Assembly: GCA_040758475.1 (NCBI GenBank)
Contig: JBFLVN010000058.1
Span: forward strand, 1-15,681
Reading direction: 5' to 3'
Source: JBFLVN01 sp040758475
GTDB lineage: Bacteria; JAGRBM01
Length of the DNA: 15,681 bases
Shown here: positions 1 to 6,274 of the stretch, piece after piece
How positions within the stretch are numbered: the first letter of the stretch is position 1
Layout: the number at the start of each line of letters is the position of its first letter
Position numbers and translations under genes: made by a program
Notes under the pieces: model-generated
What the model was told of the DNA's origin: nothing
What the model saw: only the letters and a program-made list of their open reading frames with translations
The model's database searches: none

Positions 1-59
1 GGGCGGGAGAGGGCGGGGACAAAGTGACAGGCTAGGCTGCCGGGGGTGGGCCCTCTTCC

Positions 60-92
60 GGCCTTCGGCCACCTTCTCCCAAAGGGAGAAGG
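60..92. repeat. Two adjacent hairpins, REP-like intergenic repeat
   Basis: Two perfect inverted repeats lie side by side before asnS. One is GGCC-TTC-GGCC (60-70). The other is CCTTCTCCC-AAA-GGGAGAAGG (72-92). Short paired GC-rich hairpins of this look are common dispersed intergenic repeats in high-GC genomes. There is no T-tract after either stem, so a terminator is less likely. The rest of 1-118 is G-rich, has early stops in the plus frames I checked, and shows no gene I can support. Confidence 0.5.
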
Positions 93-118
93 GAAATGAG
101 GAATAGAAGACAAGTTTT

Positions 119-1423
119 ATGACCCTCGACGAACCGCTCATCGCCCGGATCGGGCTGTACGAAGGAAAGAGCGTGACCCTGCGCGGGTGGCTCTACCACA
201 AGCGCGATTTGACGAAACTCGTGTTCCTCCAACTTCGCGACGGTACGGGGATCATCCAGTGCGTCGTGGGGCAGAAGGACGTTCCGCCGGAAGTTTTCGA
301 GAAGGCCCAGAAAGCCGGGCAGGAATCCTCGCTCTCGATTACCGGCAAAGTCTCCGCCGATCCCCGCTCGCCCATCGGGTACGAACTGCACGTCACGAAC
401 ATCGAAATCCACCAGCTCGTAACCGACTACCCCATCGGCCCCAAGGAACACGGGACGGGGTTCTTGATGGAGCACCGGCATTTGTGGCTCCGGTCCTCGC
501 GCCAGTGGGCCATCGCGAGGGTGCGCTCCGAGCTCATCAAGGCGATTCGCGATTACTTCGACTGGAAGCATTTTACGCTCGTCGATGCGCCGATCCTCAC
601 GGGCGCGGCCTGCGAGGGGACGACGACCCTTTTCAAGATCGATTACTTCGGTGAGCCCGCCTACCTCTCCCAGTCGGGCCAGCTTTATGGCGAAGCGGCG
701 GCCATGGCCCTGGGGCGGGTCTATTGCTTCGGCCCCACGTTCCGCGCCGAGAAGAGCAAGACCCGAAGGCATTTGATGGAGTTCTGGATGGTGGAGCCCG
801 AAGTAGCTTACCTCGATCTCGCGGGCGACATGGAGATGGCGGAGGATTTCGTCTCGTACCTTCTAAACCGCGTCGTGGGAGAGCGGCGCAAGGAACTCGA
901 AGTCCTGGAGCGGGATATTGGCAAACTCGAACGCGCCGCCCACCGACCCTATCCCAAGCTTCACTATGACGAAGCCGTGGAGCTTCTCCGGAAGAAAACC
1001 GGAAAAGACCGCCCCTGGGGGGATGATTTTGGCGCCGAGGAGGAGACGCTCCTTGCGAGCGAGCACGACACGCCGGTCTTCGTCCACCGCTTCCCGTCGG
1101 CCTGCAAGGCCTTCTACATGAAGCGTGACCCGTCGAGTGAAAAGCATTCGCTCAGCATGGATTTGCTCGCCCCCGAGGGGTACGGCGAAATCGTGGGGGG
1201 CGGCCAGCGCGAGGACGACTACGAGACGCTACGAAAGCGCCTTGCCGAACACAACATCCCCGAGGAATCCATGCGCTGGTATTTAGACCTCCGCAAGTAC
1301 GGAAGCGTCCCCCACGCGGGCTTCGGCCTTGGCATCGAACGGACGCTCGCTTGGATCTGCGGCATCCCCCACGTGCGCGAAACGATCGCGTTTCCCCGGA
1401 TGCTCGAAAAAATCTGGCCCTGA
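119..1423 (+). CDS. asnS: Asparaginyl-tRNA synthetase
   Basis: Cytoplasmic class IIb aminoacyl-tRNA synthetase that charges tRNA-Asn with asparagine using ATP. The 434-residue product has an N-terminal OB-fold anticodon-binding domain (about residues 15-100, GWLYHKR and LQLRDGTG) and then the class II catalytic core. Motif 2 starts FRAEKSKTRRH near residue 208. Motif 3 is GFGLGIERT near 401-409. The SGQLY segment (about 186-190) is the form usual in AsnRS, where AspRS typically has SPQ-type residues, so I call Asn rather than Asp. Length is normal for the family. The ATG at 119 has only a weak purine-rich stretch upstream, and no clear promoter is visible. The next gene starts 3 nt after the stop, so the two are probably co-transcribed. 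Confidence 0.93.
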   Translation: MTLDEPLIARIGLYEGKSVTLRGWLYHKRDLTKLVFLQLRDGTGIIQCVVGQKDVPPEVFEKAQKAGQESSLSITGKVSADPRSPIGYELHVTNIEIHQLVTDYPIGPKEHGTGFLMEHRHLWLRSSRQWAIARVRSELIKAIRDYFDWKHFTLVDAPILTGAACEGTTTLFKIDYFGEPAYLSQSGQLYGEAAAMALGRVYCFGPTFRAEKSKTRRHLMEFWMVEPEVAYLDLAGDMEMAEDFVSYLLNRVVGERRKELEVLERDIGKLERAAHRPYPKLHYDEAVELLRKKTGKDRPWGDDFGAEEETLLASEHDTPVFVHRFPSACKAFYMKRDPSSEKHSLSMDLLAPEGYGEIVGGGQREDDYETLRKRLAEHNIPEESMRWYLDLRKYGSVPHAGFGLGIERTLAWICGIPHVRETIAFPRMLEKIWP

Positions 1424-1426
1424 TTT

Positions 1427-1825
1427 ATGGCCGAAGTCCTCGCCTGGCTGATCGAGATTCTTTGGGAAATTCTTATTAATTGTGGTTTTGAACTTCTAGT
1501 CGATTGGTTCAGCATCAAAAAGCAGGAGCACTCGCTCGACGAGACGAAAAAGCCGCCTGATTCTTCGTATATTATCGCGTTATTTGGTGGATTTGGTGCG
1601 GGCGTTCTGAGCCTGCTTATTTTCCATCCGAGCCACAAAGACCCGCTCGTTCTCCGGCTTTTCATCGGGGCCGCCTCGGCTTTTGCCGTGGGGTTCTTCA
1701 TGCACCGGCTTGGGAAGTGGCGCGAAGGGAAGGGAAAAATGCGCCGCCGGCTCGAATACTTCTGGCCCGCCGCCCTCTTCGCGCTTTGCATATCCCTCAC
1801 GCGAATCTGGTTTATCTATCGCTAA
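1427..1825 (+). CDS. Small four-helix membrane protein, unknown function
   Basis: A 132-residue protein that I do not recognise. It shows four hydrophobic stretches, at about residues 4-28, 48-66, 75-95 and 112-130. The first two are separated by a charged loop (about 30-47, rich in Lys, Glu and Asp), and a basic loop (98-110, KWREGKGKMRRR) lies between helices three and four. By the positive-inside rule that basic loop is probably cytoplasmic. It starts 3 nt after the asnS stop with no separate ribosome binding site, suggesting translational coupling. It ends 9 nt before the convergent acetyltransferase gene. Nothing ties it functionally to tRNA charging. The AT-richer start (around 1460-1600) differs slightly from asnS. 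Confidence 0.75.
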   Translation: MAEVLAWLIEILWEILINCGFELLVDWFSIKKQEHSLDETKKPPDSSYIIALFGGFGAGVLSLLIFHPSHKDPLVLRLFIGAASAFAVGFFMHRLGKWREGKGKMRRRLEYFWPAALFALCISLTRIWFIYR

Positions 1826-1834
1826 GCGCGGCTT

Positions 1835-2284
1835 TCACCCTTCTTGCAAGCGCCGCATGGGTACGACGGGCCCGCTGGCGGTTTGGAATCCCCATTTTTC
1901 GTAGAACGGGATGAGTTCGCGGCGGCAGTAGAGTTCGAGCCGTTTGTTCCGCCGGAGTTGTGGATGTCCGACGACCCGGTCGATGAGGGCCTTTCCCATT
2001 CCGGTCCCCCGCCACTCCCGTGCCACGATCACGTCCATGACGAGCCCGGTGACGACGAAATCCGTCAGAACGCGGGTAAAGCCCACGAGTTTTCCGGTTC
2101 TTTTTTCCTGGTAGCCGAATAGAAGTTGCGCCCCTTCCACGGCCCGGCGGGTTTCATCGAGAGTCCGCCCCTTGGTCCACCATTCTTCCTGGTAGAGGCG
2201 CCAGAGGTCGTGGAGCTGTGCCGGGGAAACGCGCTCGATGGGCTCGGCGTGGTGGGCGAGGGAGAGGAGCACGGCGGGCGGCAT
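1835..2284 (-). CDS. GNAT-family N-acetyltransferase
   Basis: A 149-residue GCN5-related acetyltransferase, which transfers acetyl from acetyl-CoA to an amine. The acetyl-CoA pyrophosphate-binding motif A is visible as VIVAREWRGTGMGKAL (about residues 85-100), with the R-G-x-G-x-G core. It is followed by the C-terminal ELYC...FYEKWGF segment typical of the fold. The substrate cannot be deduced. Its ATG abuts the stop of the upstream hepT-like gene (TAGATG), so it is the third gene of a MNT-HEPN-GNAT operon and is probably translated by re-initiation. The sequence resembles free-standing small-molecule GNATs more than TacT-like toxins, so its part in the toxin-antitoxin module is uncertain. 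Confidence 0.85.
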   Translation of the reverse strand: MPPAVLLSLAHHAEPIERVSPAQLHDLWRLYQEEWWTKGRTLDETRRAVEGAQLLFGYQEKRTGKLVGFTRVLTDFVVTGLVMDVIVAREWRGTGMGKALIDRVVGHPQLRRNKRLELYCRRELIPFYEKWGFQTASGPVVPMRRLQEG

Positions 2285-2623
2285 CTAGGTTTGCCGGGGG
2301 GCCAATGGTTCGAGGACCGCCAGTAGCCGTGGGAGGTCTTGCGTCGCCACGTGCCAGACGATTTCGAAATCCACGTTGTTGTAGTCGTGGATGAGCCGGT
2401 CCCTCATGCCCGCGACGTCTTTCCACGGAATTTCACCGTAAGCGCGGCGGAAATCAGGCGACAAACGTTTGGAAGCTTCCCCTACAATGATAATGCGGTG
2501 AAGGACCGCATCCTGCGTTTTCCCATCATTCAGGAACGCCGGTTTGTCGAGCCCCCGGATGTAAGTGGCTACTGCCCGGCAGGCCAGGACGATATCGAGG
2601 ACGGTTGCTTCATCCCGCGGCAT
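2285..2623 (-). CDS. hepT: HepT-like HEPN toxin (DUF86 family)
   Basis: A 112-residue HEPN protein, the likely ribonuclease toxin of a MntA/HepT (type VII) pair. The diagnostic R-x4-H-x-Y motif is present as RDRLIHDY (R74, H79, Y81). In characterised HepT proteins the Arg and His are needed for RNase activity, and the motif Tyr is modified by the partner nucleotidyltransferase. I chose the ATG at 2623, giving MPRDEATVLD. A longer upstream reading would merely read through the mntA gene in another frame. The start overlaps the mntA stop by 14 nt, implying translational coupling. The UAG stop directly touches the start of the acetyltransferase gene. Confidence 0.88.
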   Translation of the reverse strand: MPRDEATVLDIVLACRAVATYIRGLDKPAFLNDGKTQDAVLHRIIIVGEASKRLSPDFRRAYGEIPWKDVAGMRDRLIHDYNNVDFEIVWHVATQDLPRLLAVLEPLAPRQT

Positions 2624-2945
2624 AGAAGGGGACGGCCGTGCTGAGGATTTCCTTCCGGCGAATCCAATTCGGGCTGCGTTCCACGCCCCGCTTGCTGAGC
2701 AGGTCGACTTTGCGGTGGACGATGTTTTCGAGTTCTTCCTGCATCTCCACCATATCGAACAGCGAAACATCCGCGTCCGGGGCGAAAGCGATCAGGACGT
2801 CCACGTCGCTATCCGGCCGGAAGTCCTCGCGCAGGACCGACCCGAAGAGGGAGAGCTCGCTGATTTTCCACTTCTGGCAGAAGGCGGCGATCTTCGCCCG
2901 GTCGAGGGGAAGGCGGGGGGCAGGGGCCTGGGCGGTTTCGCTCAT
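2610..2945 (-). CDS. mntA: MntA-like minimal nucleotidyltransferase antitoxin
   Basis: A 111-residue MNT-domain protein. The polymerase-beta fold signature G-S-x10-D-x-D is seen as G35-S36 ... D47-V-D49, and a third carboxylate lies in the KVDLL strand (D81). In characterised pairs MntA neutralises HepT by transferring AMP to the HEPN tyrosine, and the intact triad suggests activity here. The start is the ATG at 2945. There is no convincing Shine-Dalgarno sequence; instead TATAAT lies exactly 6 nt upstream, so the transcript is probably leaderless. Longer upstream readings would pass antisense-frame through the thiolase gene and are discounted. It leads the mntA-hepT-GNAT operon. Confidence 0.9.
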   Translation of the reverse strand: MSETAQAPAPRLPLDRAKIAAFCQKWKISELSLFGSVLREDFRPDSDVDVLIAFAPDADVSLFDMVEMQEELENIVHRKVDLLSKRGVERSPNWIRRKEILSTAVPFYAAG

Positions 2946-2951
2946 GGCCTC

Positions 2952-2957
2952 ATTATA
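2952..2957 (-). promoter_or_regulatory. -10 element of a leaderless promoter (mntA)
   Basis: A perfect TATAAT on the minus strand, in the context GGGCTATAATGAGGCC before the ATG, ending 6 nt before the mntA start codon. Transcription normally starts about 6-8 nt after the -10, so the mRNA should begin at or very near the ATG. No good -35 is visible. The same 6-nt geometry recurs before three other first genes of toxin-antitoxin-like modules in this window. Confidence 0.6.
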
Positions 2958-2964
2958 GCCCGGA

Positions 2965-2989
2965 TATCCCCGGGAGGGGGAAGGGGATA
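2965..2989 (-). repeat. Inverted repeat upstream of the mntA -10
   Basis: TATCCCC and GGGGATA form a perfect 7-bp inverted repeat with an 11-nt purine-rich loop. It lies just upstream of the mntA -10 element, where an operator would sit. It also lies between the thiolase terminator and mntA, so it might be part of a read-through barrier. Function is inferred from position only. Confidence 0.35.
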
Positions 2990-2997
2990 AATAAGAA

Positions 2998-3019
2998 GGG
3001 GCGGGATTTCTCCCGCCCC
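2998..3019 (-). terminator. Intrinsic terminator of the thiolase gene
   Basis: A 9-bp perfect stem, GGGGCGGGA/TCCCGCCCC, with a 4-nt loop starts about 20 nt after the thiolase stop. Read on the minus strand it is followed by the T-rich tail TTCTTATTTATCC, as in Rho-independent terminators. It should separate thiolase transcription from the mntA promoter immediately downstream. Confidence 0.8.
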
Positions 3020-3040
3020 TCGGTTTTAAACCGAAGAAAC

Positions 3041-4270
3041 TTAGACGCGCTCGATGATGGTCGTGATCCCCATGCCGAAGCCGATGCACATGGTGGAAAG
3101 GCCGTAGCGCTTGTTGGTGCGTTCGAGCTCGTAGACGAGCGTGCCGACGAGCCGGGCGCCCGACATGCCGAGCGGGTGGCCGAGCGCGATCGCGCCGCCG
3201 TTCACGTTCATCTTGTTCATGTCCATGCCCAGGTCGCGGCCGCAGGCGAGGGGGACGGAGGCGAAGGCCTCGTTCACCTCGTAGAGGTCGATCTGGTCGA
3301 TCTTCATTCCGGCTTTCTTCAAACACTTCTGAGTGGCCGGGATGGGGCCGGTGAGCATGATGACCGGCTCCGAGCCGGCGACCGCCGTGGCGACGATCCG
3401 GGCCCGGGGCTTTAGTCCCAGTTCCTTGCATTTTTCGCCGCTCGCGATCATCACGGCCGCCGAGCCGTCCACGATGCCGGAGCTGTTGCCCGCGTGGATC
3501 ACGCCGCCGTTGGGCTTGAAGATGGCCTTCAAGTTGGCGAGGCCGTCGATGGTCGTCTCCGGGCGGATGTGCTCGTCGGAATCGAAGGAGACCTTCACCT
3601 TGTCGTCGCCCACCTTCTCGCTCTTCATGGTGCGGCCGAACTTGGCGAGGTGCGTCTTGTATTGCTCGGCCCGGGCTTCATCGACCACCACGTCGAAGGG
3701 GACGACTTCCGCGTCGAACTTCCCGGCCTTCATGGCGGCGGTGGCCTTCTTCTGGGAATTCAAAGCGAACTCGTCCACGTCCTTGCGGGAGAGCTTCCAC
3801 TTTTCCGCGATCATCTCGGCCGAAACGCCCTGGGGCACGAGGCCGTACTTGGAGAGGAGCATCTTGGAAGGGGGGCCGATGTCGGCGCCCATGGGGGCGC
3901 GGCTCATGCTCTCGACCCCGGCGCCGACCACGAGGTCCATGGCGCCGCTCATGACGGCCTGGGCGGCGAAGTTGACGGCCTGTTGGCCCGAGCCGCAGAA
4001 GCGGTTGATGGCGACGCCCGAGACTTCGATGGGCCACCCGGCCGCGAGCACGGCGCCGCGGGAGATGTTCGTCCCCTGCTCGCCGGTCTGCGTGACGCAG
4101 CCCATGACGACGTCGTCGATCTGCTTGGTCTTTTCCGTGTCCAGGTTGCACTGCTTGGCAAGGGCGTTGAGGGACACGGTGGCGAGGTCGATCGGATGGA
4201 CGCCCGAGAGCATCCCTTTCTTGCGGCCCATGGCGGTCCGGACCGCTCCGACAATGAATGCGTCACGCAT
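3041..4270 (-). CDS. Thiolase (acetyl-CoA acetyltransferase / 3-ketoacyl-CoA thiolase)
   Basis: A 409-residue thiolase that catalyses either CoA-dependent cleavage of 3-ketoacyl-CoA (beta-oxidation) or condensation of two acyl-CoAs. All catalytic elements are visible: nucleophile C92 in NRFCGSGQQAV, the NEAFA loop (Asn about 333), GGAIALGHPLG (His about 365) and the second cysteine in CIGFGMG (about 395). The spacings match the family. Sequence alone does not settle whether it is degradative or biosynthetic, so no symbol is given. The ATG at 4270 has a good ribosome binding site, AAGGAG, 7 nt upstream. It is monocistronic, with a terminator downstream and a palindrome overlapping a TTGACT -35-like hexamer about 75 nt upstream. 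That palindrome suggests control by a TetR-type fatty-acid regulator, as an inference. Confidence 0.93.
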   Translation of the reverse strand: MRDAFIVGAVRTAMGRKKGMLSGVHPIDLATVSLNALAKQCNLDTEKTKQIDDVVMGCVTQTGEQGTNISRGAVLAAGWPIEVSGVAINRFCGSGQQAVNFAAQAVMSGAMDLVVGAGVESMSRAPMGADIGPPSKMLLSKYGLVPQGVSAEMIAEKWKLSRKDVDEFALNSQKKATAAMKAGKFDAEVVPFDVVVDEARAEQYKTHLAKFGRTMKSEKVGDDKVKVSFDSDEHIRPETTIDGLANLKAIFKPNGGVIHAGNSSGIVDGSAAVMIASGEKCKELGLKPRARIVATAVAGSEPVIMLTGPIPATQKCLKKAGMKIDQIDLYEVNEAFASVPLACGRDLGMDMNKMNVNGGAIALGHPLGMSGARLVGTLVYELERTNKRYGLSTMCIGFGMGITTIIERV

Positions 4271-4334
4271 GGCTTTTCTCCTTCTTTCCTGGGAGGGCGG
4301 GGCCTCTCCCGGATCGCCCGGATTTACCGTAGGA

Positions 4335-4350
4335 TTGACTGGCGAGTCAA
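4335..4350. promoter_or_regulatory. Palindromic operator candidate between thiolase and hicB
   Basis: TTGACT-GGCG-AGTCAA is a perfect 16-bp palindrome in the divergent intergenic region. Read toward the thiolase, the distal arm gives a TTGACT -35-like hexamer (4350-4345) with a weak -10 candidate, GTAAAT, 17 nt further on. A protein bound here would therefore cover the thiolase promoter. Palindromes of this size and type are typical TetR-family operators, and such regulators often control acyl-CoA genes. No regulator gene of that kind is in the window. Confidence 0.5.
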
Positions 4351-4378
4351 CGCGGGTAGCCTTTGCTGGTTATTCCAT

Positions 4379-4384
4379 TAGAAT
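4379..4384 (+). promoter_or_regulatory. -10 element of a leaderless promoter (hicB)
   Basis: TAGAAT (5 of 6 consensus) ends exactly 6 nt before the hicB ATG. The intervening TGGGGC is a poor Shine-Dalgarno match at this spacing, so the message is probably leaderless. A TTGACT lies 38 nt upstream, too far to be its -35. Confidence 0.45.
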
Positions 4385-4390
4385 TGGGGC

Positions 4391-4606
4391 ATGAGAAACG
4401 AATTTACAGCCATTTTTGAGCGGGACGGGGACTGGTATCTCGCCTATTGCCCGGAAGTCCCCGGCGCCAATGGCCAGGGAAAGACCAAGGAAGAAGCCCG
4501 GAAAAGCCTCGCCGAAGCCATCGCCCTGATTCTCGAAGACCGCCGGGAGGAGGCCCTCCGCGGGGTGCCTTCGGAAGCGGAACGGGAAATGGTCGTCGTT
4601 GAGTGA
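4391..4606 (+). CDS. hicB: HicB-family antitoxin, short form
   Basis: A 71-residue single-domain HicB antitoxin. It shows the degenerate RNase H-like fold: the opening strand FTAIFERDGDWYLAYCPEVP, then GANGQGKTKEEARKSLAEAI, which is the usual family helix. Length covers only this domain. The C-terminal ribbon-helix-helix or helix-turn-helix found in longer HicB proteins is missing, so the protein should bind and block HicA but may not regulate its own promoter alone. It starts at ATG 4391, 6 nt after a -10-like hexamer. Its stop overlaps the hicA start in GTGA. Antitoxin-before-toxin order is known for this family, although hicA-first is also common. Confidence 0.87.
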   Translation: MRNEFTAIFERDGDWYLAYCPEVPGANGQGKTKEEARKSLAEAIALILEDRREEALRGVPSEAEREMVVVE

Positions 4607-4791
4607 AGCGCAGCTCCCTTCTCCAGCATCTTAGAAAATACGGCTGTTTCCTCAAGCGGGAGGGCCGGAGCCATTCCCTCTGGTGCAATCCCGCGACTGG
4701 CGCCGTGGAAGCCGTCCCCCGTCATGTGGAGATTTCCAATCAACTGGCCCGTAAAATCTGCCGGGGCCTCTCCATTCCCGAAATCGGCTGA
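4603..4791 (+). CDS. hicA: HicA-family mRNA interferase toxin
   Basis: A 62-residue HicA toxin with a double-stranded-RNA-binding-like fold, which degrades mRNA when released from HicB. The catalytic histidine is visible in the family motif GRSHSLW (H24). The C-terminal half, VPRHVEISNQLARKICRGL, matches the usual HicA ending. The start is a GTG at 4603 that overlaps the hicB stop by 4 nt, so the two are translationally coupled. Length is normal and there is no sign of decay. The pair sits in the divergent gap between the thiolase gene and the cysteine operon. Confidence 0.88.
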   Translation: MKRSSLLQHLRKYGCFLKREGRSHSLWCNPATGAVEAVPRHVEISNQLARKICRGLSIPEIG

Positions 4792-4820
4792 CAGTGCGGG
4801 GCGGCGTTGGGCCCGCCTCC

Positions 4821-4850
4821 TTGACCCCCGCGCGGGGGGTGGAGTAACAA
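4821..4850 (+). promoter_or_regulatory. Candidate promoter with internal palindrome, cysO operon
   Basis: TTGACC (4821-4826) and TAACAA (4845-4850) are spaced 18 nt and could be the -35 and a weak -10 of the cysteine operon. The palindrome CCCCCGCGCGGGGG (4825-4838) overlaps the end of the -35 and fills part of the spacer, a position where a bound protein would block RNA polymerase. Both calls rest on pattern alone. Confidence 0.3.
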
Positions 4851-4881
4851 AAGCGGCCCTTGGCGGGAAATCCCTGCCATT

Positions 4882-4897
4882 TTAGCGAGTTAGCGAG
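4882..4897 (+). repeat. Tandem 8-bp direct repeat in the cysO leader
   Basis: TTAGCGAG occurs twice in a row with no spacer, 22 nt before the cysO start codon and just before its ribosome binding site. It could be a slippage product or part of a leader structure. No function can be assigned. Confidence 0.5.
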
Positions 4898-4918
4898 AAC
4901 CCGAGAAGGATCAGGAAA

Positions 4919-5197
4919 ATGCCCGTACGCGTTCGCATCCCCACCCCCCTCCGGAAGATCACGGCCAACAAGGACGTCGTCGAAGCCGCCGGCTCCAAAG
5001 TGGGCGAGGTGATCGACAATTTGGAAAAAGCCCACCCGGGCCTCAAAGAGCGCCTCTGCGACGAAGGCGGCAAGGTCCGCCGGTTCGTCAACATCTTTTT
5101 GAACGACGAGGACATCCGGTTTTTGGACAGCCTGGCGACGCCCGTCAAAGACGGGGACGAGCTCGCCATCGTCCCGGCCATCGCCGGGGGCAACTAG
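4919..5197 (+). CDS. cysO: CysO-like ubiquitin-fold sulfur carrier protein
   Basis: A 92-residue MoaD/ThiS-family carrier, which bears sulfur as a C-terminal thiocarboxylate for cysteine synthesis. The central FVNIFLNDEDIRF (about residues 56-68) and the ending DGDELAIVPAIAGG closely resemble mycobacterial CysO. The gene heads an operon with a CysM-like synthase, a Mec-like JAMM protease and an E1 enzyme, which supports CysO rather than MoaD or ThiS. Unlike the mycobacterial protein, it ends in Gly-Gly-Asn (G90-G91-N92). The terminal Asn would have to be removed before E1 can adenylate the glycine. The start ATG has AAGGA 8 nt upstream. The UAG stop lies 31 nt before the cysM start. Confidence 0.88.
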   Translation: MPVRVRIPTPLRKITANKDVVEAAGSKVGEVIDNLEKAHPGLKERLCDEGGKVRRFVNIFLNDEDIRFLDSLATPVKDGDELAIVPAIAGGN

Positions 5198-5205
5198 AAA
5201 ATCCG

Positions 5206-5220
5206 GAGGGCTCGGCCCTC
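5206..5220 (+). promoter_or_regulatory. Hairpin covering the cysM ribosome binding site
   Basis: GAGGGC-TCG-GCCCTC forms a perfect 6-bp stem between cysO and cysM. It contains most of the only Shine-Dalgarno-like sequence (GGAGG, 5205-5209), which sits 19 nt before the ATG. Translation of cysM may therefore depend on ribosomes arriving from cysO, or be damped by this fold. Confidence 0.35.
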
Positions 5221-5228
5221 GTACTTTG

Positions 5229-6272
5229 ATGGCCCTCACGAATCCCTACCACAACGTCCTGGCGTTTCCGGACGGAAAGCGGCTCGATCCGCTTTTCCCG
5301 GAAGGATCGATCCTCCACCTCGTCGGGAACACGCCGCTCGTGCGCCTTCGGGCCGTGGGGAAAGACCTTCCGCCGGGCGTCGAACTTTGGGGCAAATGCG
5401 AGTGGATGAACCCCTCGGGGTCCGTCAAGGCCCGGCCTGCCCTGTGGATGATCCGCGACGCCCTCAAAAGCGGAAGGCTCCAGCCGGGGAAGACCATTTT
5501 GGAAAGTACTTCCGGCAACACGGGGATCGCGCTGGCCATGATCGGCGCGTCTCTCGGAATCCCCGTCACTCTCGTCATGCCGGCGAATGCGAGCGAGGAG
5601 CGCAAGGCGGTCCTCAAGGCCTATGGCGCCGAACTCATCCTCTCGGACCCGATGGAAGGCTCCGACGGGGCTATCATCCTCTCGAAGGAAATCCTCGAAA
5701 AAGACGGCGGGAAGAAGTATTTCAAACCCGACCAGTATAATAATCCCATGAATCCCCAGGCCCACTACGAATCGACGGGCCCCGAAATCTGGAAGCAGAC
5801 GGGCGGAAGGGTCACGCACTTTTTCTCTAGCCTCGGCACGGGGGGCACTTGCTCGGGGACGGGGCGGTATCTTCGGGAAGTAAGCGGCGAGAAAGTGAAA
5901 GTCCTGGCCGTCGAGCCCGACAGCCCCTTCCACGGCATCGAGGGACTAAAGCACATGGCCTCTTCTATCGTGCCGGGGACGTACGACGCGCAGGTTCATC
6001 ACGAAAAACTACCCGCCCCCACGGACGAGGCGTATGACTACTGCATCCGCATCGCGAAGGAAGAGGGGCTCCTCGTGGGTCAGAGCTCGGGGGCCACGGT
6101 GGGCTCGGCCATCCGGTACGCGAAAAAGAACAACATCGAAAAGGGCGTCTTCGTGATGATCCTCTGCGATTCGGCCGAGCGGTATCTCTCCACCGCCGTC
6201 TGGGCCGATACGCCCGACGAGCGGGCGAGCCGCATGGAAGCCCACCGCAAGCTGAAGGATAAGAAGGCCTAG
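5229..6272 (+). CDS. cysM: CysM-like PLP-dependent cysteine synthase
   Basis: A 347-residue fold-type II PLP enzyme of the cysteine synthase family. PLP lysine K67 lies in NPSGSVKARPA, the substrate loop TSGNTG at 94-99, and the phosphate-binding loop is GTGGTCSGTG. Several segments (DQYNNP..., STGPE, ERYLSTAVWA) match mycobacterial CysM, the O-phosphoserine sulfhydrylase that takes sulfur from CysO thiocarboxylate. At the position of the mycobacterial specificity arginine, the local motif here reads GLKHM with lysine. Phosphoserine use is therefore likely but not proven. There is about 25 residues of extra N-terminus before NTPLV. I take ATG 5229 over the adjoining TTG at 5226. The following gene starts 2 nt after the stop. 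Confidence 0.9.
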   Translation: MALTNPYHNVLAFPDGKRLDPLFPEGSILHLVGNTPLVRLRAVGKDLPPGVELWGKCEWMNPSGSVKARPALWMIRDALKSGRLQPGKTILESTSGNTGIALAMIGASLGIPVTLVMPANASEERKAVLKAYGAELILSDPMEGSDGAIILSKEILEKDGGKKYFKPDQYNNPMNPQAHYESTGPEIWKQTGGRVTHFFSSLGTGGTCSGTGRYLREVSGEKVKVLAVEPDSPFHGIEGLKHMASSIVPGTYDAQVHHEKLPAPTDEAYDYCIRIAKEEGLLVGQSSGATVGSAIRYAKKNNIEKGVFVMILCDSAERYLSTAVWADTPDERASRMEAHRKLKDKKA

Positions 6273-6274
6273 CC

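Noticed and set aside
32..772. Long open frame on the minus strand over asnS
   Set aside because: It is antisense to a clear synthetase gene with all class II motifs, and its product shows no domain. High-GC coding regions commonly produce such shadow frames.
3333..4394. Long plus-strand frames (353 and 295 codons) opposite the thiolase
   Set aside because: The thiolase on the minus strand has complete catalytic motifs and a ribosome binding site. The opposing frames give low-complexity, domainless products.
5145..5933. A 262-codon minus-strand frame opposite cysM
   Set aside because: cysM has all PLP-enzyme motifs on the plus strand; the opposing frame has no domain.
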